A DNA stretch of 64,000 nt. Origin: Azadirachta indica (taxonomy: Eukaryota; Streptophyta; Magnoliopsida; Sapindales; Meliaceae). The stretch lies in the NCBI GenBank assembly GCA_022749755.1, contig CM040449.1, positions 186,001 through 250,000 on the forward strand. Direction: 5' to 3'. Below the pieces are notes generated by a model. It had not been told where the DNA came from. It made no database searches and saw only the letters and a program-made list of their open reading frames with translations. This document shows, piece after piece, positions 1 through 10,057 of this stretch. The stretch's first letter is position 1. Each line of letters opens with the position of its first letter. The position numbers were made by a program, and so were the translations under genes.

Positions 1-1480
1 GTGGTCAGTTGTTTGGTGGCAGTAAGGTTGATGTTTGAGAGATTAGTGCTGAGTTGTTTGGTGAAAGCAGGTTCAAGTGTTGGTTTATAGGTGATCTTAA
101 TGAAAGGAAAGTGTTGAGGGGCTTGATGATGGTATAAATGGAAGGACTGTCATTGACAGTTGGTTTCTAGGAGGCCTGAATGGAGTTTTCTGATGTCAGG
201 GCAGGGTCTTCTGTGCTCTTAATGTGGGCAGTTTTCTCAAGGCAAGGCACCGGTAGGTGGTGGTGCATCATCTACTCTAACAATGAAAACCACCTCCAAA
301 ACTTGTTCTCTTTCAAACACCTCAAGTATACCCAACAAATCAGCATCCGTTTATACATCTTTACCACTCCACTAGAACAACGACACTCACATCACAAGCA
401 ACTGTAACATCCTTCCTCAAGGATATTACTCAGCTTTCCTAACGCCTACATTAATCCTCTCACGAAGCATTCCCACAAATATTGCAAACATCAACATTCT
501 GTATAATATACAAAATCATTTTAAAAGTAAATATCAAATAAGTCCATGCATGTATCAAAATATAACCAAAAAGTTGAAGCCACTATGCAATACATCAAGA
601 TATACCATCAACGCATGAATAAGCTTCAATGCACAAAGCGTTCAACATATACCACCAGCATGCAACATCTGAACACAACTTTTTGAGCAACAAAATCCAC
701 ATGCAGCAATACTTTCTGCCAATTTCACACAGAAGACGTTGGAATACAACTAGAAGATATTGAAATTCAATTAAGTTCTCAAGATAACCAACACTATAAA
801 CCCTAACCATAATCAAAATTTAGTGTAAACAAAAAAAGCCATCATGCTCGCAATTGATCACCCCACAATCACACATTTACAATATATTATGCATCAATTT
901 CACATTTATCAACTGAAAACTAAAAAGCACAAAAAAATAATAAAAAACACTAATCCACATTCGTCTATCTTTGAGCAAATACAATAACGAGTTCAAATCC
1001 AGTGTTCCAGCATGCAATCATGTAATGATACAATGTCAAGGCTTCATACACTAAAAGAATTGAAAATTTGAGTGGTTATTACCTTTGCACTACAAAACCG
1101 AGCTTTGTCCTTATTCCAAGTTCCGACAAGCACAAAAATCAACTGCAGAACCATTTTTAGATCTCGGCACGAACAACCGTTGGCATTCCGTGGTGAAAGT
1201 TTTGGCCAAAACAGTGGAAGGGGTAACCCGTTTTGATTATAAGTGGTGATCCCAAATGCTTAAAAACATATTCCTTAACATTAACTAAGTACTCAAAACC
1301 GTCCCAAACTTAAGGGTATTAGTAGTTGTTATTTAACTCCAAACACCAATGATAAAACTTTGTTAAGAATTATTCTTTGGCGATATATACTTGTATCTGG
1401 TGCTCAAACAATAATTTTCAAAAATAATTCCTAAGACCTCCAAATCAAAAATCACCCAATTTTATTTCTTTACAAAAATT
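1..1480. other. Intergenic, no supported gene
   Basis: No open frame here resembles a known protein. The first 180 bases have one frame with a few coding-like stretches broken by stops, which I could not identify. An AAACCCTAA telo-box-like motif lies near 783-810. A candidate minus-strand exon near 1080-1160 ends at a GT donor, but no partner exon was found. Read as unassigned, probably old repeat DNA. Confidence 0.4.
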
Positions 1481-1580
1481 ACCAGGTCAAATTTCCTCTC
1501 TAAATTTTCCTAGCAACTTCCTTGACTGGTATGTCTTGCCAACTCCGCCCATGCCGAAAACCTCAACTATTTTGACGTCA
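1481..1580 (-). pseudogene. NB-ARC P-loop relic of an NLR gene
   Basis: Read on the minus strand, about 100 bases encode VEVFGMGGVGKT, the Walker A (P-loop) signature of plant NB-ARC domains. Just downstream, VKEVARK and then FDLVIF can be read, which matches the order after the P-loop in RPS2-like CC-NBS-LRR proteins. These pieces fall in different frames: at least one base is missing right after GKT, and an in-frame stop follows. No other NB-ARC motif (RNBS, GLPL, MHD) was found nearby, so this is an isolated, decayed fragment rather than a gene. It lies about 8 kb from the LRR half of an NLR on the same strand. It could be a relic of a related tandem copy. Confidence 0.65.
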
Positions 1581-3375
1581 AAATAATAAGCATATCTATC
1601 AACATTCCTAGATTTGAAAGGCAGCCCTACAGTCTTTCTTTCTCATATTGTCCGGATAAGAAATTTTATCAACGCCAAAAGCCTCCAGCTGCATTACTTT
1701 CGATCAACGCCAAAGCCAACTACCAATTTTTCAATCAGTCATTTTCTCAAACATGTGGAAGGCAATCTCTTAGAAAAACAGATGCACTTACCACAATACT
1801 TAGATGTTGCATGTAAGGAAGAAAACTCACCATATTCTGTGCCCACAAGATTTGAGATTACTAAAAATGCATCTTGTTGATTCTTGTGAAAAACTGAGAG
1901 CAAGTCTAAACAGCCCGAGGAAAATCTCCCCATTGCTGCCGGCATGTGAAGAAATATTATGTAAAGAGAAAATGTTTGACAGCCCTCTAGTTTTTGCCTA
2001 ATTGCCCAACACCCGATGTTTCAAAAATACTTTATTATTCTGGCGGTTAATTAACTTAACGGCTACTGCTTTTACAAAATCATCCGAGTAATTACGCGGG
2101 TCCCAAAAAATAGTCACCTTATACTTTTACGTAACAAAAATATAATTTTATTTTATTTACAGAAAATGTTCATTAGCACTGTTTTTTTAATGAATACTTT
2201 ATTATTTTCTTATATTTTTCTTAATATTTTATCATTCTCTTGAGTTTTGATTTTATCTTTTAATATTTAAATATTTTTAATTTTATTATTTTATAAACCT
2301 ATTAAATTGAATGATAAAAAAAAAAAAAATAAAATATTAAAAAATATAAAAAAAATAATAAAATATTAAATAAAAAAAACAGAAGATAATAAACATTCTC
2401 TCTTTTACTTATATTTACTAATATATATATATTTCAAATAATTATGTCATATTAAAAGTTTCCGTACTCACATTTAACGCACTAAATATCTATGATAGCT
2501 AGTGTTTTATTATATTCATTAATATTTAAACTCACTTTTTGGAGTATTTTTATATTTTACTTGAGATTTATTAGACTATCTTAATAAAAAGCACTTATAC
2601 ATTAGTTTTAATACATTTTAATGTGTTTTTCTTAAACAGTTTTTAAGAATGTAATTACCGAATAGGTGTTATTGTTATATAACTAATAGCCTTTCAAGAT
2701 TGTTCGAGATAAAGATGAAATAAACGAGAAAAATAATAAAAATGTGTAGAAATGTGTAAGTAGAAAAGAATTCAAAAAACTGTTGAAAGGGTGCTATTTT
2801 TCCCACCATTTTTCCCACCAATATAGTGTTGCAGATGAGTAAAGCAAATACGCCTCCAACACACAATGAAGCACTTAATTTGTTTGTTTAGGTTTTGCAT
2901 GGACAAAAACAAACAAATGTTGCTAACCTTGCCAAGAATCAATGTTTTATTTTTGCATATAAACAAAACCTTGAAGATTTGATTTCTAAAAATAAGAAAT
3001 AATGTTGAAATTTGTTAGCAAGATAATGACATTTAGGAGAGGCGGAGGATCATTTTAATGCAGTTGTTATGGCCAAAACATAGGCCTTATTTGTAAATAC
3101 GCATGTACCCCTTCGTTTAAGAAATGTTTTCTCATAGTACCCTTTCAATTAAAAGCGTTAGATAAATTTGAGTTTGATCAGTAATTCAAAATGAACCAAT
3201 ACTAATTGGAAATGAAACAACACCGGTAAGGAGTTAATTTTTTTTTCCCAATTAAATTGGAAGGATATGTCGCTTCCAAAAAGGCACCTTCAAGTGACGC
3301 CTTTTAATATGTATTCTAATAGAAAAAGGTGGCACAGTTGGATTAAATGTCGATGTTGCTCTACAATCTACATGT
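1581..3375. other. AT-rich intergenic DNA
   Basis: Mostly AT-rich sequence, extreme at 2140-2440 with long A and T runs. Short open frames on both strands in 1614-2001 and 2675-2966 have no recognisable motifs. Nothing functional was identified. Confidence 0.4.
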
Positions 3376-3550
3376 CTGTTGTCCACATATTTTCAAGGAA
3401 GGCAATAGAGTAGCAAATCAACTAGCTAACTTGGGTCTCTAAAGTGATGGGCTGACTTAGTGGGAGCTTCTGCCAATGGAAATTCGAAAGATGCTTACAG
3501 AGTATGCAAATGGTTTCCCCCCATACCAGTGTTATTTCCTTGGTGCTTGA
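3376..3550 (+). pseudogene. RNase H-like relic of a LINE-type retroelement
   Basis: One plus-strand frame reads HIFKEGNRVANQLANLGL, then a stop, then SDGLT, another stop, and WELLPMEIRKMLTEY. This matches the C-terminal part of the RNase H-like domain found in plant non-LTR retrotransposons and their derivatives, where a His-x-x-(R/K)-E-x-N-x-x-A-D/N-x-L-A pattern is typical. The usual Asp of VAD is Asn here, and two in-frame stops interrupt the region. The upstream reverse transcriptase is not visible, so it is a short dead remnant. A degenerate host RNase H-like gene fragment is the alternative. Confidence 0.55.
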
Positions 3551-3564
3551 AGTCAAATAATTTT

Positions 3565-3780
3565 CAGCATGCTGTGCTGCTGCTGCTGCAGATTTTCCTA
3601 TTTTAGCTGTTTTGGCTTCTGCTGCTGCTACAGATTTTGTTTTGCTGCAACTGCTGCTTTATTCGCTGTTGTTCTTTTGCTGCCAATGCTACAAATTTTC
3701 TCCTTCTGTTTTTCTGTTTTACTGCTGCAGCTGTTATTTTGCTGCTGCTGCTTTGCTGTTCTTGTAAGAGAGGTGTGCTC
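3565..3780. repeat. CTG-rich low-complexity tract
   Basis: About 215 bases dominated by GCTGCTGCT units mixed with T-rich stretches. It is open in several frames on both strands (Cys/Leu-rich on plus, Gln/Lys-rich on minus) because of composition. It directly follows the RNase H relic. I do not read it as coding. Confidence 0.6.
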
Positions 3781-3859
3781 AAAGCGCCTGTAAAAAGCAT
3801 TCATGTTGGAGAACTAGGTCAACCAAACTGTCATGCCACCATACTCCTAAGAATTTCAA

Positions 3860-4600
3860 GGTTTTGAATAATCAAGTTCATTGAGGAGCCTTCTTTCTGT
3901 CCGCATGAGCTTCAGATCATAAGGATCAAACAGCTCCGAATATTTAACCTGTACATGCATCCCAACAAGTTCATCAGTCTCTTTATCTGAGAAATGAATG
4001 TTGTTCCCCATCAACTTAATTCCTCCAAGTTGGAAGACCTGATAGCAAAGAAAGTTAACAATTAGTTTCAATTCCTCAGGAAATTAAAATCTGTTTCACA
4101 GTTTTTCTCTATTTTTTCTTTAGATGTGTCTGATACCTTTTCAGCCAAGAAGAGGTGTTGTGCTTTAACATCAAGTTGTCCCATTTCATTAGTTTCCTGG
4201 AAGCCATGAAGTTCTGAAGCCATACATATCAATTGCTTTAACACAGGCCATTGCGGAGCATGTAACCATGAGTAGAAAGCTCTAAGTTCTGGTAGGTTGC
4301 AGAGAATCAAGAAGGTTACCCACTGAAAGACAAACATAGCAAAGGCTTCTACTTCTGTTTCATTAGCAACAATATCTTCTAAAACTGCGTTAGTTGCATA
4401 ACTCAAGGTGTTGAAGATGCACCAAACTACAAAACATGGAACATGAAAATACAGGTTTCAGTTTATCACAATTCACAATCAAGTGTGTTAGATTTTTTAT
4501 GCAGTAAGACATTGGTGGAAGTTAGCTGCACCAGATCTTTCCAAATATGATATCCGATAGTTGTAAGATCTCCAAATTCAGGAACACAATCTGAACTTGA
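3860..4600 (-). pseudogene. Decayed LRR portion of an NLR gene
   Basis: The minus strand carries a damaged copy of the LRR region found intact at 7021-9957. From 5' to 3': a segment near 4590-4530 reads like FLNLEILQLSD...GKIW (intact copy: LLPNLEALELYEINVEKIW). Next come LTHLIVNCDKLKPVFSCSM and FVFQWVTFLILCNLPELRAFYSW, matching FVFPQVTTLILFKLPELRCFY. A conserved exon end follows at 4137 (EK before GTATCA), then a short intron to 4039, and an exon starting at 4038 (VFQLGGIKLMG, matching VFLNLEELKLSG). Stops and frameshifts separate the first segments, so no full reading frame survives. Exon borders are conserved with the intact copy, showing derivation from a genomic duplication, not a processed transcript. 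Confidence 0.7.
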
Positions 4601-4602
4601 AA

Positions 4603-4827
4603 TGCAAATTCCCCAGTTATCCTCATTTGAATTCTATGCTGCTCTCAACTGCCAGCTCAGTTGTTGTCAAAGCTTCACCAAACAATCTTTTCTGGGATGG
4701 AGGCCATGAAGGAGAAGGCCTTAATTATCTGGGCAGGCTGCTTATGCAATTGAGATCAGAATTTCTTGGCCAGTCTTATACATCAAATGAAAATGCTTTG
4801 TTAGCTTTATGGATGGAGAAAAGCTAA
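4603..4827 (+). pseudogene. PYRR C-terminal NADAR (YbiA-like) fragment
   Basis: A plus-strand open stretch ends in a stop at 4827. It contains FPSYPHL, LLSTASSVVVKASPNNLFWDGG and GEGLNYLGRLLMQLRSEFLG. This is the C-terminal part of a NADAR (YbiA/COG3236) domain: the (V/E)ASPxDxFWG core followed by NLLG..LM.LR.E. In plants such a domain forms the C-terminus of the riboflavin-biosynthesis reductase PYRR (PHS1 in Arabidopsis), and the YLGRLLMQLRSEFLG ending agrees with that family as I remember it. The reductase domain and the first part of NADAR are absent, and no in-frame ATG or upstream exon was found. Divergences such as KASPNN for EASPxD suggest relaxed constraint. It probably is a stranded last exon left by duplication or element-mediated capture; family assignment is fairly sure, origin is inference. 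Confidence 0.65.
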
Positions 4828-6445
4828 TGAAATTTAATCACATGGTATAAAGGTCACTTAATATCATATTCCTTTTGCTTTTCCTTTGTAAAATGCAAAA
4901 TGCTAAATCTATTTGTAACATACATCTTTAAAATTTTTTGTAGCATTTTCAACTACCTAGAAAGAAAAACTCTTCTCATTTGAATTTGGTAGTAACAGAT
5001 AGTTCCTGATTTTTGGCCAAACAAAAAATAAGCACATACTTTGGTCATTTGTAATAAATTGGTCTCTGACATATCAGAAACTGATTTGAAATCAAATAAC
5101 AACTCCAGAGACTTATCTGGTATAAACGATCAAAGTGTGTACGGTTTGGATTAACGTGACGAGCTTACTATTAGTTTGATCAAGAACATAATAAAATTTC
5201 TGCTTGCATAGACATATTAGAACTACTAGGTCTTAAAATGGCTTTGTACCGGTTTGAAGTTGGCAAATTTGTTTTTCCCTTTTTTTTCTTTTAAATTTCC
5301 TTTGTAAATACTACAATAAAATAACTCAAATCTCTCCTCTAACTTGGTAATTGGTGTGACGAGAGTTTGACCCTAGGATTTGTATTACCTTTAAAAAAAT
5401 TTTAGTTTAACTAACTAACATTCACAAGTTAGCACTACTACAATTTGAAACTCTTTTTTTCGGGAAAGAAAAAGTAACAGTTCTCACACGAATTATTCAA
5501 AAAATTTAAATTCAACAGGAAAAAAATTTAAAGCATATATAAAAAAAATTATCAGAAATCATGATTACAAGGGGGATGGATGAACACAAAACCACGAGAA
5601 ATTAACTTCTATGTGTAAAGTTAAACTCATATATTATCTACAATTATAATTTAAGTGTTCTTCCTGAGTATATTTCTTTTTCTAAATGATACTAGGTAAA
5701 ATAATTCACATCACTCTCTAATATTATTGTGATACAAGCGAGATTCAAGCTCCATAACTCTAATACTTTAAAAAAATTTTACTAAGTCAACTAATTAGTA
5801 TGCTTAAAAAGTCTTCAATGATGAGTAAGCTCAAAACATGTTTGCAAATATACATTCATTTCAAATGGAACAAAAAGCAGTAATATACTTCTCAAGTATA
5901 ATTTTATTTTATTTTATTTTTTATTCTAAACAATGTGAAGGTCCTCAATTGGTTAATAAATTTTTATAATTTTCAAAATAATTTATTATAATATTTTATC
6001 GTTCAACTGACATAATTGATCAATTGGAAAATGAGATGTAGTATTTTGGGGGTCAAAATATAAACATAAAAGATTTTAGAGGTTTAAATAATAAATATTG
6101 ATCATAAAGGATTAAAATCATGAATACATACTTATCTTTTAAACTTTAGCTGGCTCTGCCACTATGAATAACGCATCATTTGGGATGATTAATAAAATCA
6201 AAACATTATATAAAGCATGAGATCAAAGAAAAGAAAAGAAAAGAAAATTACCAAGTTTATGCTTCGAATTCACAACTTCAGCCAGTAAATGCCCTTCTCA
6301 GACAGTAACTTTAGGAATTCACAATAGAGGAAATTGATCTCTCTATCAGCTGAGATAAAATTTCAAACGAATATAAAATTTACATAAGCAGATATATTGA
6401 AACAAAAATGAAAAGCAAAAAGAGAAAGCAGACAAAAGGAGATAG
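4828..6445. other. AT-rich intergenic DNA with a degenerate repeat pair
   Basis: No gene seen. Two stretches of about 110 bases, near 5305-5415 and 5685-5800, are diverged direct copies of each other: both run from ACTA..TAAAATAA through a GAG(A/T)TT-type block to TTTAAAAAAATTTTA and CTAACTA. They look like relics of a dispersed repeat. The rest is A/T-rich with simple runs. Confidence 0.4.
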
Positions 6446-7014
6446 GTCAGAGCGTGTTTGGTATTGTTTTTTAAACTTAACTTTTTATTTTCAAAAAATA
6501 AAAATGACAAAAACATATTTAATAAAGGAGTTTTTTGGAAAAATAAAAAAAAGGATTTTTTTTTCAAGAAAAGTTAAAAAGTAGAAACATTTTACTTTTC
6601 TCATTTTCTACTATTATGTTACATCTTAAATTTTCTACCAAATTATTAACAGTTTTTTGGTCAAACAATTGTGGCATTTACATTCCTTTCTTCTAATAGT
6701 CTGTTAAATTACAGATATTTTTCTGATCAAAAACCTATTAGAACTGTAAATATCCGTAAAGCTCTTCCTATATTGGATTCGTTATAGCATGATCTAAATA
6801 TTTAGACCCCTTGAGGCTATATCTACTCTCATTATATTAAGGAAAAAAATCTAGATACATGTTAATTAACTAGTACATAAGGGAAGAGCAGTGACTTAAA
6901 TCATAATTTTGAAAACAATTCAGATTAGAAATAGACAAACATGGTATTTTATTTTAAAAAAAAACAAACTCAAAAACACCATTTTAAAAAAACTATACCA
7001 AACAAGCCCAAAAC
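6446..7014. mobile_element. MITE-like element with GTTTGGTAT inverted ends
   Basis: The left end reads GCGTGTTTGGTATTGTTTTTT on plus. The right end, read on minus from 7014, is GCTTGTTTGGTATAGTTTTTTT. These form imperfect terminal inverted repeats about 570 bp apart, enclosing AT-rich, non-coding DNA. (C)GTTTGGTAT-type ends are common in plant non-autonomous DNA elements. I could not find a clean target-site duplication, so the borders and superfamily are uncertain. The right end abuts the 3' end of the NLR and supplies the last codons of its read-through frame. Confidence 0.4.
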
Positions 7015-7020
7015 AATTAC

Positions 7021-9957
7021 CTTTTGTTGATGTAACTGTTGTATGGTTGTGTTAAGGTCACCATCCCAACGCCATTCATTGGCTCCCTTGCCATACCGAA
7101 CTTCTAATCTCGGTGTGCTCAACACTCCTTTAGAGAAAATCTTCATTTGGGGACAATGAATCACAAGTAAATCTTCCAATGATGAAAATTTGAATGTGCA
7201 ATTTCCTGAGCAAAAGCTTGCAAGACTTTCTAAATTAAGAAGAGACAAACTCTTCAATTTGCTGAAAATAATAATGTCTCCCTCACTTGCTGCTGCTGCT
7301 ACAACTACTTCAGTCATTCCACTGCATCCAAAAATTGTCATCTTCACTAGCTGCATCAGACTTTTTGCTGTGGTTGATGTTACTAAGTTTACCAATTTCT
7401 TGCAGTTCCACACCTGTAGTTCTCTTAGATGCTGAAAAGATGCCAAGGATGGCAACAGATTTGTCAGATTCTGACAAAATACTAGTTCTAGAACTTCAAG
7501 ATTTTGAAAAATTGAATCTGTTTTGGAGTTTTGTTCCCACAGCTGGTTCAGGTCATGAAGTCTGGATAGCTTTAGATTCTTGATCTTTGCAAGCTTCCCA
7601 GCATATTGCTCAACTTGTGCACTTGAGAATATCTCTTTGTATGAACTCCAAGCCAGTCCGAGCTTTTCCAGATTTTGAAATCTTCCAAGTAATATGAGTG
7701 GAAAACTTTCAGATTCATCATTCTCAACCTCAAGAACTTTAAGTTTGCTTAAGAAGTGTTCTGGAAACTCGCCCTGCCAAATCATTGCTATGTCCTTTCC
7801 GCTTAGTTTCAGTTCCTCCAGGTTGAGAAAAACCTGAAAGGCAATCGTTTCAAAAGCAAGTTGAAATTAATGTTCCTTCAAAAAATTTTCCACAATGCTA
7901 TCGTACACAGTGACTCATAGCTCATTAGAAAAGAGAAAATGGTGAATTGATTGTCGCATAGAGAATTATAGCATAAGATATTCCCTCCCTTTCCATACTT
8001 TGAATTTGCTACGAAGTCAGTTTATAATACATTTGCCGTCCATCAAAATTTTCCCTTTGAAAATTGTTTATGGAATCTTCTAAGCAAATTAATTTCTCAA
8101 AAAAAATTTTTAATTTTAATTTCCTTTGAAACTTGTTTATGAAAAATTCTAACCAAATGAGTGTTTTAAAAGAATTTGAATCTAAAATCATTAACAAGCA
8201 CCTAAATTTGAAGCTGCCAAAAGTCTTAAATCCTTTAACTTATTAGAAATCTTTCATATATTTTTTTTCCTTAATTGCAGAAAAGAACAGAAAAGAAAAT
8301 TCTCATACCTTTTCAACCAAAAGGAGAGGCCGTTGTACTATGAAATTATCAAGTTGGCTCTCCTGATTGAAGCTAAATAACTCTGACGCAAATGTCTTTA
8401 CTTTTTCACAAGAATAGATTTCCAACTTTTCCAAAACAGGCCATTCTGAAGTATGCACTCCAGGGTAGAAGCATCTCAGTTCTGGTAGTTTGAAGAGTAT
8501 GAGGGTGGTCACTTGAGGAAAGACAAATTTAGTTACCACTTCTACTCCTTCGCTCGCAATGATCTCCTTCAAAGCCATACAGTCACATATCTCAAGGTGT
8601 CGGAGCTTCTCAAAGCTTCTAACCATAGAAGATGAAAATATGTATCTCAATTTATGACAGTTCCACACAATCAATCGCGTTAGGCTTTGAAAGCAAGAAG
8701 ACATGGCTGGAAGTTGATTGTGCCAAATTTTTTCCACATTAATTTCATACAGCTCCAAGGCCTCCAAGTTAGGCAACAGTACCTGCAAACAAATGAAGTA
8801 AATTAAAGAAGTGATCGCTTTCCTTATACAAATGAAGTGATAGAGAACAAGGTTAGAGTTATGCACCTTTTCACAGAAAAGCTGTGTAGAAGTACTAGTT
8901 ACCGAATTCTCTTTTGTCTTTGCAACTTTGCAAAAGCATGTAAGCTGTGGAAGAACTCCTAGACTCAAGGATGTTAATTGAGCAAACTCAATCTTATCAA
9001 GCACTTGATTGTTGTCGGCATCATTTTCTCCCCCAATGGCAAAGATATTTTCCATATTCTCACAATCAATCACGGCAATCTTTTGAAGTTGCGGAAGACA
9101 CTTGGTAGTAGAGAGTGAGAAGATATTTTTTTAATTTATTGCAATTTTTTACTTTTATGGTATTTAACTCGTTAAAAGACTCTATTCTAAGTTCATCACG
9201 ACATATCTTCTCCAAGTTGATCAAATGGTGAAGAGTCAGCGACTCCAAGAGTGGGAAGATATCACAAGGAACCATCTCAATTAAGTCAACAATGCACAAA
9301 AATTCAGGATTATTTTGGACATGGAGATGTTTCAGTTGTGCGAATCCCTCTGTATCCAATTCGAAAAGAACATTCTTGACACCATGCAACTTGTCCAAAC
9401 ATAGGTATTCAACATCCTTGACACCTTGCAACTTCTCCGAGCAAATGCTTGTAGAATTAAGCTTAAGTTTCAGCATTTTTGTAGTCTCCTGCTCATCAAA
9501 ATTGTACCATTCATTAAACCTATACCAATAACCAAAGTTAAACATAAGCAAATAATACTCGAATGGTCCATCTCCTATTGATATTCGGTACCTAGCCAGC
9601 TTTTTGGAGAGCAAGCCTTCTGGTAAGACATCCTCAATTTTAAGATCTATTTCTAAAGCAGCCAGATAAGGCAAATGCACCAACTCATTAAGGCTAGCAT
9701 TGCTTCTTTCACTAGTGGATCCTTCAACCTCCCATTCAACAGGACAATTACTCATATACAGTTCTTCTAATTGGGTTAAGGTTGATATGACATGGGGTGC
9801 AATAACTTTTAGTTTGGAACAATTGCTTAAATCTAATAACCTTAGCTTTGTCAATTGAGCTAGTTCTTTAGGCAAGTAGATGATATCAGACCCAACAAAG
9901 CTAAGGATTTCTAGATTCTTGAGCTTTCCAATAATAGCTATATCTTCAATTGCACCT
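7021..9957 (-). CDS. CC-NBS-LRR-type resistance protein, C-terminal LRR half (partial, frameshifted)
   Basis: Intracellular immune receptor of the RPS2/At4g27190-like group; the visible part is the leucine-rich repeat region that senses or restrains activation. Minus-strand exons are 8867-9957 (runs into the gap), 8309-8782 and 7021-7833, with GT-AG introns 8783-8866 and 7834-8308. Typical motifs are LPKELAQLTKLRLLDLSNC, the end-of-first-block signature EELYMSN, then longer irregular repeats (LNLEELKLSGKDI, FPEHFLSKLKVLEV, FQNLEVLELVFC). A run of seven A near 9126-9132 shifts the frame in the first exon: CNKLK passes to NIFSLSTTKC only if one A is removed. The frame after LHQQK reaches GTAATT, a good donor, at 7020. 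Reading on to 6970 only adds residues encoded by a neighbouring MITE-like end. CC and NB-ARC domains are not in the window and must lie in or beyond the gap. It may be a pseudogene, or intact with one homopolymer error. Confidence 0.8.
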
Positions 9958-10057
9958 NNNNNNNNNNNNNNNNNNNNNNNNNNNNNNNNNNNNNNNNNNN
10001 NNNNNNNNNNNNNNNNNNNNNNNNNNNNNNNNNNNNNNNNNNNNNNNNNNNNNNNNN
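9958..10057. other. Assembly gap, 100 N
   Basis: Exactly 100 N, the usual placeholder for a gap of unknown length. A minus-strand NLR enters it from the left missing its N-terminal half, and a plus-strand tRNA-ribosyltransferase leaves it missing its N-terminal third, so the true missing length should be several kilobases unless the two flanks are misjoined. Confidence 0.95.

Noticed and set aside
1080..1170. Minus-strand candidate exon (MVLQLIFVLVGTWNKD...) with a GT donor
   Set aside because: No matching second exon and no family recognised.
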